Of a stretch of 64,000 nt of DNA, positions 20,980 through 32,131 are shown piece after piece. This DNA comes from Jackrogersella multiformis (taxonomy: Eukaryota; Ascomycota; Sordariomycetes; Xylariales; Hypoxylaceae). The position numbers and the translations under genes were made by a program. Location of the stretch: NCBI GenBank assembly GCA_902806575.1, contig CADCXD010000008.1:1-64000 (forward strand). The letters are read 5' to 3'. The number at the start of each line of letters is the position of its first letter. The first letter of the stretch is position 1. Below the pieces are notes generated by a model. It worked only from the letters and a program-made list of their open reading frames with translations. It searched no databases and was not told the DNA's origin.

Positions 20980-21746
20980 TCATGCATCGTCGTAGAAAAC
21001 CTGTACCGCCATAATAATAATCCACAACAAGAATATACACCCGATCAGCGCAAAAGCAAATACCGCCTGCCACGATTGACCTAAGAGCATGTCGTTAGTT
21101 CCAAAAGCTAGGTAGACCCGCCATGGCCCAGCTATACAGAATTTCGTGCGAAGATAGGGTTTGATGTCACTCACATATGGACCTTTGCTCGAGCCATGCC
21201 AATGTCCCTTGGTTATTTCCTGTCGGCGACGTGCTCCAGACCAGGAGATTACAATTCGAATTCACGGAGCCCACTGGGCCCCATAGCTCGATGCTGACGA
21301 CGATAAGTCCGACCATCCAGAGAACGAAAAACATGAAGGATCCGAGGATGACGATTGAAGGAAGGAGTCGCCGTTGGGCTATCAACCATAGCATTGTCGC
21401 GATATAGACGATCATCAAGGCAGCAACCGTGATAAAGTACGGAAAATACCTAGATAGGGACGGGTAAGAGTTAGGATTTGTTTATTCACAGTTTAATAGG
21501 CGGTCCAACTGGGACCTAGTAACGCGATACCGGTTTATCAGAGCTCACTCACCAAGGTATGTAGAGCTCCAGTTGTTGCTGGACGCCGATAAATGTCGCG
21601 AATATTCCGATGATACAGCACGAAGCAGCCAGCATAATGAGCATCCACACGTTGAGTTGGATAGCGGGCCAGTGGTATCGATGAATGCGAGGTACCCGGC
21701 GCTCGTAGACGAGCGATCCGGAACCCGTCACTATTGATGCGGCCAT
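20980..21746 (-). CDS. MARVEL-like four-helix membrane protein, three exons
   Basis: The model is complement(20980-21080, 21175-21449, 21553-21746), 189 residues. Introns of 94 and 103 bases have GTGAGT donors and AG acceptors and join in phase. The protein has four strongly hydrophobic segments: WMLIMLAASCCIIGIFATFI, YFPYFITVAALMIVYIATML, a third around SIVILGSFMFFVLWMVGLIVV, and the C-terminal AVFAFALIGCIFLLWIIIMAV. A polar loop between helices three and four holds two cysteines (NCNLL and SICQSW). This four-helix layout with a long third loop is typical of fungal MARVEL-domain proteins, which sit at plasma-membrane or vesicle domains. Both termini are predicted to be cytosolic. No specific role can be inferred. 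Confidence 0.75.
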
Positions 21747-23402
21747 TGTGGGGCTCGTTTGGGCGAACGCTCAGCTCTTTACGGCAACTCGACGATATGA
21801 GATGAGCGGTTTGTTGAATTTGAATAAGGCCAGTCTCGCGCCGGGACGTTATAATGAGGAAGTCGTTCGTAGGCGAGGCGTCTTCGTTCGTTTATCCGCC
21901 GACACGCTTCCGCGCCGAGGTAGTATTAAGAGTTTTATCTCGCCAATGAGAGGAAGTTGCCGGTTAGGTATTAGCTATAACCGACCCTAGACACAGATAT
22001 ATTTCCGCGCTTGCCCGGTCCTCTCCAGTCTGGTGACGGTCTCGAGATGACGGCGGCGGGGAGGCGAGGTGTGTTTACAGCTTCCTAGACGTAGACGTTG
22101 AATTGAATCGCAATGGCGGCTCTAGCGAAAATAGATCGAATAGACCAACGGTGTCGTCAGACGGCTAGGGCTGATTACCTAGGTAGTTATTATTAATTTT
22201 CCGAGTCACCTTAATCGAGGTCACCCAGGAGCCTAACGAGGCAGAGCCCGCCGCGACTGACAGCGATTGCCAGCTCAGAGCTGCTTTCTTCAGGCGGTCG
22301 ATCGATCTACCTGAGGGATGATTGGATATGTTTTTGTATGCGTATGTATGATTTATTTAGTATGCAGGTGCCGGAGCCCCGCGGGAATTGAGAGCGCATC
22401 CACTTTGGGATTGTGCGCTGTCAGGCAGGCTCGCGCAAGACGAGATACGTGGAGGTTGTCTTGGTCGTCGTCGTTGTGAGGGACAGACCACCGGTACGTA
22501 TAAACCTCCAGGTTAAGATACGAGGTATTTCAAGGGATACCTAGGTACCTCGAATAAGACCGGGGTAAAGGATCGGCAGTGCTAAGGTAAGGTGAGCATT
22601 ATGCTCTGACTAGGTACCTAGTACGTATTGAACGATTAGGTAAGCTTTATGAAATCAAGGAAGATCTAGGTAGGAAATTCGATATTAGTGCAAGAATCAT
22701 AAATATCTTAGGTATGTGCTACTTAGGTATCTCGAAGCATTAATGCATACCTACCTAGGTAGGTATGGATGTGGTAATTAATCAGATACCTACTTAGGTA
22801 CCTAGATAGAAACTATGGTGATTGGTATCTAAATAGGTACCTAGGTAACCTCGCTGCCTCGTATGTTTATGCAACTACCTAGGTAGATACCTAGGTACCT
22901 AGTATTATACCAGGTATTATGGTATTATGGTTAAGTTTTTTGATACTGTCGCGTACCGGATTAGCCTCTTGGCGATTATACGGGCCAGGCAAGGGTAAAA
23001 AAAGATACTTACAAGCCCTGGCAGAGACTTTACAGCCCTTATCGTCGACATTTATTAGCTTCCGTACTGTATTTCCGTTCCGACTGGCCTGTGCCAGGCC
23101 TGTTAGAGTACTTGATAGGGTCAGAAAACTTTCGCCTGCAACCGTAGTATAGGTACCTTAGGTGATAATGCTATGCCTACTAGGTACACTAGGTATATGT
23201 AATTTACCTACCTAGGTAGGTAATTTAATTTAATTTTCTTCGTCGCGTCACATTTCTAAGAGGTACCATAGGTAATAACCATATCCTCTTCATGATTCCT
23301 AGACGCCGGTCTAGTCTAGCCTGCACACGCCTATATTTACTGCGAACAGTGTGCATAACCCATACCTACATATAGCGAACCCCCCGATGTATCCTTGCTC
23401 TA
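21747..23402. other. Intergenic region with a palindrome cluster
   Basis: This 1.65-kb interval contains the promoter of the MARVEL-like gene at its left end and the 3' side of arginase at its right end. The middle (22500-22910) is packed with TACCTAGGTA motifs. No gene was supported. Confidence 0.5.
22741..22905. repeat. Dense cluster of TACCTAGGTA-type palindromes
   Basis: Repeated ACCTAGGTA, TACTTAGGTACCTAG and TAGATACCTAGGTACC strings occur in a short interval, including CCTACCTAGGTAGGTA. The motif class is the same as elsewhere in the window. Confidence 0.75.
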
Positions 23403-24541
23403 TTACAGCAACGACTCGCCCAGAGCGCATCGCACCAGCGAACACCCCGCCCTAACCGTCTCGTGAGCTCCCAGCTCGACCTCTGGTGCTAAGCTTGGGT
23501 TGACCTCGACAAGGTCAATGGCCACTAGACTTCCCGTCTGGTGCACGCTCTCGCAGATGTAGTCGCCTTCGCGTAGCGTCAACCCTCCTCTAACTGGCGT
23601 GCCCGTACTGGGCGCCCACATCGGATCGAGCGCATCGACATCGAACGAAAGGTGGATGGGCGTATCGGCGCCTATATGCGCCAGCGCCATCTCGACGACG
23701 CGACCTATCCCATGTCTAAGATAGGACAACGTTATACGTCAGCACGTGTCATGCTAATCGCGAAAGGGGGGTGGGGGTAGACAATACCGATCAATGTCAA
23801 ACATGCTGAATGCTTTGATGTTGTTCTCGCGAAGAATCCTCTTCTCGCCCGCGTCCACGTCGCGCAGGCCGATGTATACGAGCTTGCTCACGTTGAGGCG
23901 GTGTTCAGGCTTCAGCCAACCAAAGTACTCGGGGTTGTCCTCCTTGGAGAGGCCGGTCAGGAAACTGACGGGCATGCCGTGGATGTTGCCCGAGCCGCTC
24001 GTCTCGGGTGTGTTGATGTCGGAATGCGCATCCACCCAGATGACAGCGATCTCGCGGCCGAGCCTCTCGCGCACGGCCTTGGCTGTACCGGCAACGGTTC
24101 CGATAGCAATGGAATGGTCACCACCTAGGGTCAAGACCATCCTCCCTTCCTTAGCATGTTCGTACACTTGGTCGCAAAGACGCTCCGTGACGCTGCTTAC
24201 GGCCTTGGGGTTCTTCATGTTCCGGAAGGGAGGATCCTCCTTCGGGACAAGATCCCGATACGAGTGCACGGTATCATGGCCGTGAAGGTTGTAATTGAGC
24301 TCGTCTCGTAGTTGTGTGAGTAGTCCAGACTCGATTAGGGCTGAGGGGGCAGCGTCAACTCCAGGTTTACACTACGAGAGAAAACGGAGCCACCGTCGTA
24401 AGCTATTGTCGTGCTCTAGATAATAGACGGGGGAAAGTGAGCGGTGGTTCATCATACCTGGCCACCCGAGAAGCCTACAGCTACGACGCCGATGTCCTCG
24501 GGGTGGGACAGAAACTTGGACTTGATCATGGAGGTGTTCAT
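23403..24541 (-). CDS. car1: Arginase, three exons
   Basis: The model is complement(23403-23715, 23788-24371, 24458-24541), 326 residues, the normal length for fungal arginase. The introns have donors GTATGA and GTATTG, a GCTGAC branch in the second, and join in phase. Arginase hydrolyses L-arginine to ornithine and urea with two manganese ions. The metal ligands are all visible: GGDHS, VDAHSD and DVDALDP. Substrate-binding GNIHGMP and the C-terminal DLVEVNP are also present. Exon 1 encodes MNTSMIKSKFLSHPEDIGVV and ends GGQ, and exon 2 opens CKPGVDAAP, as in the family. The protein is cytosolic. Expression in fungi is usually arginine-inducible, but no regulatory site was identified. A (GTCTTT)n microsatellite sits 40 bases upstream of the start. 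Confidence 0.95.
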
Positions 24542-24584
24542 CGTTTCTAGTATTTTTGTCCTTTGTCCTTTATCCGTTGACTCT

Positions 24585-24619
24585 GTCTTTGTCTTTGTCT
24601 TTGTCTTTGTCTTTGTCTT
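24585..24619. repeat. (GTCTTT)n microsatellite upstream of arginase
   Basis: Five full GTCTTT units and a partial sixth lie 44 to 78 bases upstream of the arginase start codon. Read in the gene's own sense this is a purine-rich AAAGAC run in the 5' leader or core promoter. Confidence 0.9.
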
Positions 24620-27593
24620 GTAGGAATGAGCAAACAGTGCTGGTAGTGGATATAGATGTCGTGTTCACAAGGTAAGTAAACCGGTCAAGGGATCGGCTCT
24701 CGAAGGTCCGGCAGAAAGATCAATTCGACTTCTCGTAACTGCGATAGGTCAGACCGGTGGTTGTTCAGCTAGTCTGTTTATCTACGAGTAAAACAGTTAG
24801 TCTGGTAGAACCGATCGGAGTAGATACCCTGTACCGTAAATATTATTTATAAAGTTTTCCTAATAAGCGAGGAGTTGGAAGTTGGTCTTACACTTTAAAG
24901 GTCTAGGTCTTCTCAATTTTCGTTTTTTTTTCTTCTTAGCACATGACAGCGGAGCTATTCGCTTCTTCACGTCCCCTTTGTTGCCCACCTACCTCCAAAG
25001 GTTAAAGCAAACAGACTACCCTTTACGTACCTACTAGGTAGTGGGGGTTGTAGATGAACTACCGCTAACTCGTAGCCTGGTGCAGAGCCTGGATGCGTGC
25101 CGCATATTACGTAGTAGCGGCTTACAGTGCATACTATGTAGGTAGTTGTGATGGGGTCGTAGGATCCTAGGACCCTGCCTAGGTAGATAATCAATCCGGG
25201 TAGCCACATGGAGATATATACTCCTAGACCTACCTAAATCAGCCATAATGGTATGTGGTGTAGGTCCAGTATGGCATATCAAGATATCAAAGTCGACTTT
25301 AATATATTGCAACCAATTACTATTTCCTCTTATAAAAAGATATGTCTTCGGATTTCCTCCTTTTTGTTTTTCGTTATTATCATCAACTAGGTAATACCTA
25401 GCTACCTATGTAGGTAGGTAGGTAGGTAAGTACATACCTAATGCCTTCACATTCCGTTCATGACCGGCATCGGCTTACACATAAAAACGCATAAAACCTG
25501 ATAGCATCCATCCTACCTAGTAGGTAGACAATAACCCCACGGTGATCTCGCTCGGCCAAGAGAAAGGCCGCTACAACCCGACGCTTTCCTTTTTGTTGCT
25601 TTTAGCTTATTAGAAACTCTCAGCCCATGACACATCCCTCGTCATAGCGATCTAATACAGCATCGTTTTAAGTAATAGCATTGTGTTTCTTTCAATCTAT
25701 TACATAGTAGTAATTCATCTCTATTCTCCTCGTGGAATATGTCCTTATTAGACAGCTAATCTGATTAGATAAGTCAGGGGGGTAACTACGCAGCTACGGT
25801 CATTTCGCTCTCAATCCGGATCCGGAAGCCCGGTAATAGTAAATAAGACAGCCCCAGTCGACTGGGCATCCCGATTCACTTCAGCCGTTCTGGTAAAATC
25901 TCGGGTTTGCTAGAACCTCACCTCATGATTTAATAGAAAGTCCGCGTTATTCTTCGCCTATTCCATTTTCCATTTTCCATATGGATAACCTCCTATTATC
26001 GAATTCAGATTACGTGTTTTCGTGCCCGCCGCGCACATGCTAAGCACATCAAATACCCATATATCCAAGCCCACTAGCTTGGCAAGCCATTAAGTTAACT
26101 AAATAATATGTCTTCCACCGCCTGTCTAAAAATATATTGCCACAAGATATTGTTGTTGAAAAAGGACAGACCTGCACTAAGCTCACTGTCACGATGATAT
26201 CATTCTACATATGCTCAGGTGTCAAGTTCATCTCATGCTTATCTAGGTACCTAGTAAAGTCTACGGCGCATAGGTGCTTCAGAGGAGCGTCTACCTATTA
26301 GCCAGTATCCAAATCAGCTTATAATAAGTGTATTCCTTATTAGCTGTTGATCCGATACTAATTCACCATGTATCCTGTTCTGGCCAGTCTTACAACCTCG
26401 GCTCTACAAATACCTAAGTTGTATCGAAAGATTACCATCCATTGGTTTCGTGCCTCGGATCAGGACCGACAATAATATCTATATGCTAGACGAGACTATC
26501 TGTGCGGGCTCCGCCATACGTCTCGGCATTTTCTATTTGATATAGGGCTTAAGACATTCGTATTCTATAAAAATTCATGTTTATGAACTTAAGGCTACTT
26601 CAAAGCTAGTTGCTAGTATTATTGAGCTATCACTATGATGTTATCTATCTATACCTACTATCATGGACCAATCGTCCTTATCAACCCTAACGAGGTGCTT
26701 ATAAAGGATATCAACTATTATTACCACTCTATGATAGCCTCGGGGGTCCACAACATCCGCGTCTCCTAAACTTCTTTCTTGAGGTCCCTTATGTTTTCTT
26801 GGGCAGTCGACCTGATTTTGGTATTGCAGATTAGCCTACTTGGAATCGCAAACGAAACAAAACATCCCATGCCGTTGCTAATCTCAATAAAGTGGTTAAA
26901 GCGACATTTGAATCGCTATCTACCTACTTACACTAGGTATGTATGTACTTAGGTGATAGTCTGACCTTTTCTATCAGACTGTGATTAGCGAGCCATCTTC
27001 CCTTAGCCACACAAACGACGAATACTATTCAAATTCCATCGATTTCGAGCTGTTTTGAAACGACGAGATACGACGTGGAAATACGCCATGACTGCAGCAA
27101 TAGAGAAAGGTTGTAAAACGCAAAGGAGGCCCTACTCACCGGGACATATTCATATTTGATAGCGAGATATTTATTAACAAGATATAATTAAAATGCGGGG
27201 TTATACCGTGAGGTCGTTGCCGATGTTTTGCAGTTGGATTAGGTAAGTACCTAAGTACACGCCTAGTACTAGGTACCTAGTAACATTTAGGTACCTAAAT
27301 AGGTACCTAGCTGCCCAGGTACTATAAGGTACCTACATATCAACTAGGTCCGCGCTAATTCTTTACTAGGTACGGAGAAGGTTCCATCAACCTACAGGAC
27401 GACGTCAGTTCCTGAAGACCCCTAGGTAACCGTAACCTACCTACCTAGGTATATACCAAATATAAATCCGACAACCGCGAAACTTTCAAGATTACCTACC
27501 GGTAGTACGATATCATCTTTATATTCCACAGCCACCAAATTCACCACATTCTCTTATTCACCTGAGACTAATTCGTGGACGATATGTCAGTAC
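24620..27593. other. Long intergenic region, no gene supported
   Basis: This 3-kb interval runs between arginase and the Avo2-like gene. It contains TACCTAGGTA motifs, with clusters at about 25385-25435 and 27240-27450, and otherwise irregular AT-leaning sequence. Frames on both strands are short and interrupted. A degraded gene or long non-coding RNA cannot be excluded. Confidence 0.5.
27241..27450. repeat. Palindrome cluster upstream of the ankyrin gene
   Basis: Repeated TAGGTACCTA, AAGGTACCTA and CCTACCTACCTAGG motifs occur within 210 bases, 150 to 350 bases upstream of the Avo2-like gene, so the cluster lies in its likely promoter. Confidence 0.7.
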
Positions 27594-28411
27594 ATGAATA
27601 AAAATGACCTTCAGTTAATATCCTAGCTCTGCCGCACCTTTCTCTCTCCCGCAACCTGCTTGCGAACGTGAGCTGACATGTGTCAACCCGCCTTAGGATC
27701 GAGCCATCAAAGAGGCTACGACGAGCCGTCCAGAATAACGATGCCTTGCTTGTCCGTCGCATCGTTAAATCCTATCCGGGCCTGATTCATAATCCAGATA
27801 ACTCCGCCACTGGCCTTTCCAATTCAAGTCTACATCTTGCTGCCAGCCTCGGTCATCTCCAAGTTTGCAAAACCTTGGTTGCTCTTGGCCACGAACTTCC
27901 TACGCCCGCCCTCAACGATGATCATCAAACAGCCCTGATGCTAGCCGCCTGCGCCGGTCATACAGAAGTTGTTTTGTTCCTCGCCGAGAATGATCCCGCC
28001 TCCATTCTCCGGCGTGATATTCGAGGTAGAGATGCTATCATGGAGGCTAGTATGGGAGGCCTCGAAAGTCACGACACTGTCTTACAGATCCTTCTCACAT
28101 ACGCGCCGGGGGGTGCTGAGAATGCAGTCCAGAATGCAGACCTCAACGGAAACACTGCTTTGCACTTTGCTAGTAGTAACGGTAACCTCCTCGTCCTCCG
28201 GACCTTGCTCGCTGCAGGGGCCGACCCGGAAAGGAAAAATGTCTGGAGCTGGGCTGCCATCGCCTATAGCGCTACCGTACAAGCTGAGGTCTACCTTAAG
28301 GGTCTGGTATCTGAAGTCGAGAAGCGAAGGCGGATCAGGAATGACGCCGAGGAAGGGAAGAAAGGCGGCGCTGTCCGCATAGTTGAGGATGAGGTTGGTA
28401 TGGCAGGATGA
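27594..28411 (+). CDS. avo2: Ankyrin-repeat protein, Avo2-like (TORC2 subunit family)
   Basis: The proposed exons are 27594-27613 and 27697-28411, 244 residues. The main frame has no ATG before its conserved start, so a short first exon (MNKNDLQ) is proposed, joined by an 83-base intron with donor GTTAAT, a GCTGAC branch and acceptor CCTTAG; this exon is uncertain. The protein begins IEPSKRLRRAVQNND, matching the EPSxRLRxAI opening of yeast Avo2. It then has about four ankyrin repeats (SSLHLAASLGHLQVCK, TALMLAACAGHTEVVLF, a degenerate third, TALHFASSNGNLLVLRTLL) and a charged C-terminus. Avo2 is a non-essential subunit of TOR complex 2 at the plasma membrane. The assignment rests on the N-terminal pattern and small size; another small ankyrin protein is the alternative. 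Confidence 0.7.
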
Positions 28412-28511
28412 AGCTAGGGATCGGGTACGGGCATGTTAACATTCTCATATGCGCACTCTCGGTACCCATGCTCCACGGCACCTACCGAAAAGGTCTCTAA
28501 CCACGCACATG

Positions 28512-28837
28512 CTACGGGATCACCTCATAATTCCATCTGGACTTTAATTGGGCTAGCCTGACAAACTTCTCTTCAGAAGTGCCGTCCTGTGTCACCTTCG
28601 AGATGAGTCCCTGTGCCCCATTCTCAACGGGAAATTTTTTTGCGAGGGTGGTACCAGCGTCACGGAGCTGAGGCCACTTGTAGGCTCCTGAGTGTTGTCG
28701 ATGGTGGACCCGTACAGTTTGGGCCTGACCATGGCTATACTCAGTCTCCTCCGCAAACGAATATTCTCAACATTCACCGTGTCACTTGGTGGAAATACGT
28801 CACTAGTTTTCTGTGACTTCGTGCGACTGGCCGACAT
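28512..28837 (-). CDS. Hypothetical 90-residue protein, two exons
   Basis: The model is complement(28512-28724, 28778-28837). A 53-base intron with donor GTGAAT and acceptor GGTCAG joins ...FPPSDT to AQTVRVHH in phase 0. The C-terminal part reads like a real conserved protein: GAYKWPQLRDAGTTLAKKF, VENGAQGLISKVTQDGT, SEEKFVRLAQLKSRWNYEVIP. It is a mixed charged and amphipathic helix pattern without cysteines, signal peptide or membrane segment. I do not recognise the family. It lies tail-to-tail with the Avo2-like gene, about 100 bases apart. An extra upstream exon is possible: a frame from 29130 to about 29050 opens MANSDPLFTTIGPKNPY and ends at a GTGAGA donor. The single-frame reading of this interval stops early, which would hide the gene. 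Confidence 0.5.
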
Positions 28838-29583
28838 CGATCCACCTCGCCACTACTACCACTACCAAGCAGAGGTCAATCCGAGTTAGACCGTACCCAT
28901 CTCCTCCCTTCCGTGCACAACGGCTACGTATTGCGTTTTTAGATCCCAGTCAAGACCAATGTCGGGTGCAACCCTGGTGTATCCCCTTACATGAGATTTG
29001 TGGCCTGGTTGCCTAGCTCAAAATGGGTGGGATTCGCCTTGGATCTCACCGGGACCCCAGGTTTGCGGTGTGATCTTGCATAGGGATTCTTGGGACCAAT
29101 CGTCGTGAACAATGGGTCGGAATTTGCCATCTCAAGAGGGGCGATGATTGTTCGAGATCTCGGATGGGGGATGACTGAGTGGGTAGCTAAAGAACAAAGC
29201 AATCCATCTCCTGAGCCCCCACCCCTGATCCTGTACGTGGGAAACCTGTTGTGAATAGAGCCGCTCTTTGGTGTCAACATCTACATTCATCTGACGGGAT
29301 CTACAATCCGATGTACTCAATGAATCCCCGCTCGCCAGTCAGATGTACCATTGTTGGGACAAACAATGTAACGCCTCGACAGTTTACCGGTCATAGCATT
29401 GGCTTAGGTTGAGGCATTCACAACGCCTTTTTTCTCATCTTTTTTTTCTCATGGTACCCCACTAGGATCCTCTCATGATCTTCTTTCTTTGCACTCGTCA
29501 TCAGATCCGACATGTATCGAATCATTTAAATAGTCATCTATCCTGACTACTTCAAGCTGGATTCTCGACTAGCTATCGTCGAC
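28838..29583. other. Interval with possible unresolved exons
   Basis: This region lies between the 90-residue gene and the next plus-strand gene. It may hold an upstream minus-strand exon (29130-29050, followed by a GTGAGA donor) and, at its right end, the first exon of the plus-strand gene. The interval around 29400-29480 is pyrimidine-rich like a promoter. None of this could be settled from sequence alone. Confidence 0.35.
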
Positions 29584-30768
29584 TTGCCTTGCCCAGCTAC
29601 AGAGTTGATCATCGGACAGCACTTCTGGGTTCACCCAACACGACGCTCCTGGGCTTGGCTAGTTATTGGATCGTTCTACGACTGTAAGAACCGCGAACTC
29701 TGGCGCATCGAGCTTTTCCTCGGTTGTAGAGATATTACCCTCCCGGTGTCTACTGAAACCTCAGATACTGACACGTCTACCGCCACAGGTGAGTTGTCAT
29801 CCTTGCCACGGGCTCCTACTCATGTCATGTTTGCGTGGTTCGCTCAAAACCTACGGCCTCATTTCTAATGATATCAACCTCTCTTTTCCTTGCCTACCTG
29901 AGTACCTCATCGCTAATTCGTATTCACAGACATTTCTGTTGTTGATGGTAGTGACAACGATAGCGACGCTGAGCTTCAAGAGGAAGCCCCTGCAGATCTC
30001 TTCAATAACCGGTTCCACTTCCACACCAATCACGCACCCGGCATCCAGGTCTATCCACCAAGAATGTCTTCCCAGAGGTTTGGAGAAGGTTGGAATCCGC
30101 AGTTTGGTTTGGACCCGAATGCAAACGCCAGACGACCCCTCGGCAACACTGTTCCAGGCGGCGTCCCTGTCTTGCCCGGCGGCGTTAGCTACTTCACAAA
30201 TCGTGATCCCTTCGCCAGCCCAGCCGGCGGCATCGTTCCCGGACCCAACAACCAGGGCCCTGTCTATGTAATCCCTCAGAATGGAAACAACCACCCTGTT
30301 CCGGTGTTTCCCGGTCAGGAAAGTCGCCTACCCAACCCACATCCCGTTGTCAACATGGACGCTCCGGCCTTGAATTTGAGCAACTCTACTGGCGGTGTTG
30401 GTTGTGAGCCCGGCTACAACTACTTTTTCCCGCCTGAGCACACCAAACTTCATGTTATCAAGTCATCAATCGCACCCTGGCGACTCCCCGAGGGTATGTC
30501 TATGCATTTCGGTGCATACCATGTCCCTGTGAACACAACCCTGGCGGAGCTCCTGGTGGGCTTCGGCGCTACCAATCCTTTGCCGAAGAAGAACAAAATC
30601 ACGGAGATCATCCAGGGGGGCAATGGAAAGTGGTACAGGGGTATCACGTTCTCGGGTGACAAGGAAAGCGCTATGAGCAAGACGCTGAGAGACTTGGGTT
30701 GGGATCGCACTCGAACCGGCCGCCAGGGAGAGAAGCCGGTCATCTGGCTCTGGATCACAAAAGACTAA
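29584..30768 (+). CDS. Uncharacterised multi-exon protein, 5' end unresolved
   Basis: Two coding blocks join in phase: up to 29788, then 29930-30768, across a 141-base intron (GTGAGT ... TTCACAG). The joined product runs from about HFWVHPTRRSWAWLVIG, through an acidic linker (SVVDGSDNDSDAELQEE), a Pro/Gly/Asn-rich middle and a C-terminal domain of about 120 residues containing PWRLPEGMSMHFGAYHVP, TLAELLVGFGA, GNGKWYRGITFSGD and DLGWDRTRTG. The frame before position 29620 has no ATG, so the true first exon lies upstream; 29584 is only a lower bound on the open frame. An AG acceptor at 29619 directly before CAC TTC TGG is a candidate. I recognise no domain name. No signal peptide is visible in what can be read. 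The protein is probably intracellular, possibly a scaffold with a folded C-terminal domain. Confidence 0.55.
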
Positions 30769-31433
30769 TATCCAATATATGAGCACATTGGAATGGAGCA
30801 AAAATGGTACGTGAGTGAGGGTGATTGCCTAGGTACCTACAGAATGCGCTCTCGTCGGGTTTCGTTTGGGATCTCTATAAGTCACAGGGTTACGTGGCAT
30901 GGACATTGTTAGGTGCCTTTAGTCAAATGCCGGGCAGTGAGTCGTAGAATTCCAGTCTCGTTTGCGCTGATTATAAGTTAGTTTATTTTACACTTCACGG
31001 TATACCTAAGTAATTCGAATTAAATCTCTGTCGTGTGTAGAATTTCGAATTATTAACACCATATTAAAGTAGTGAATGATTGCTCAAGGTTCGACTCTTT
31101 ACAACATTTACAATGTTGACACTGTGCTGGGGGACGAAGGAAGATGGATTAAGAATAAAATAGAAGCAAGATAAAATGAAGAATTGTAATCTACATTGAC
31201 TGAAAAAACCCATTAATAATCCTATAGTAGACGGGGTGATTGATAAGCCGCAGCTTAGAAATGGATGGCCGTCCATATTAGCGTACAGGCGCTAATGTCG
31301 ATGCCGTATATATAAACCAAGAGCTCTCACTAAAGATAACAACATTATAGTAATATAATACCACATGATACGGACCATAGCATCAGTAACGAAACGAAAA
31401 CACCAAGAAGCAGTGTCTGATCAACAATTCGCC
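30769..31433. other. Intergenic stretch
   Basis: This is AT-leaning non-coding DNA. A frame from 31365 opens into the DUF1993 gene but has a poor start. No other feature was seen. Confidence 0.5.
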
Positions 31434-32131
31434 ATGACGTCCTTATACGACTTGACCATCCCTGTGCTAACTAGGGCCCTCCGGACCGAGGTCACCATCC
31501 TCAAGAATGCCGAGGACTACGCCAAGGAGAATGGCAAACGCATAGACGACCTTATCCAAGCCCGGTTGTTCCCAGACATGCTTCCCCTGTCACAGCAGAT
31601 CGCGATCACTGTACTATTCACCAAGAAGATCATTCAGCTTTTTGTAGGCACCGAATTTCAGATAGAATTTAGGGACTACTCGCTCGAGGAGTGTCATTCC
31701 CTCCTGGCGGGTTCTCTCAAAGATCTTGCTGCCGTCAAGCCTGAGTCCGTCAACGGCAAGGAGTCTGAAATCTTCGAGTTTGGTATTGGCAAGCAGAAGA
31801 CTAGTGCTCCGGCAATAGAATGGTATGTATGGGTTTCTTTAAGATGTATTATTGTTGGACAGGTGCTAATCGATTATCAGTACGTTAATGACTACCTACC
31901 TATGTGTTTTGGTCTCACGGTGTTTCTGCTTCGTCCTCCCAGATGATAGCAGGCAATGAGACATGAACCTTGGATTGAGTATGCTGACGTTTGGCAGATG
32001 TGCAACAATATCTCGTTCCGACGGTGTACTTTCACCTGACTACCCTGTATGATATTCTGAGGAAGGAAGGCGTGCCGCTAGGGAAAAGGATCTATTTGAC
32101 GCATTTCATCGACAGTTGGACGTTGTCATAG
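31434..32131 (+). CDS. DUF1993-domain protein, two exons
   Basis: The proposed exons are 31434-31803 and 31998-32131, 167 residues, the usual size for this family. The start at 31434 gives MTSLYDLTIPVLTRALRTEVTIL, the standard DUF1993 opening; an ATG 69 bases upstream is in frame but would add a non-conserved tail. The N-terminal helix is followed by ARLFPDMLPLSQQI and ends in YLVPTVYFHLTTLYDILRKEGVPLGK, all characteristic. DUF1993 belongs to the DinB/YfiT-like four-helix fold, and its function is unknown. The intron is 194 bases with a weak donor (GTGCTC) and a good CTGAC branch before TTGGCAG. An alternative donor 23 bases later (GTATGT) fails in phase, so the junction is less certain than the ends. 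Confidence 0.72.

Noticed and set aside
22919..23152. 77-codon plus-strand frame next to a palindrome cluster
   Set aside because: It has a hydrophobic start by chance, but no homology-like pattern and no supporting signals.
23754..24285. Plus-strand frame across arginase
   Set aside because: It is opposite the most conserved part of arginase, including the metal-binding motifs, and is a clear shadow.
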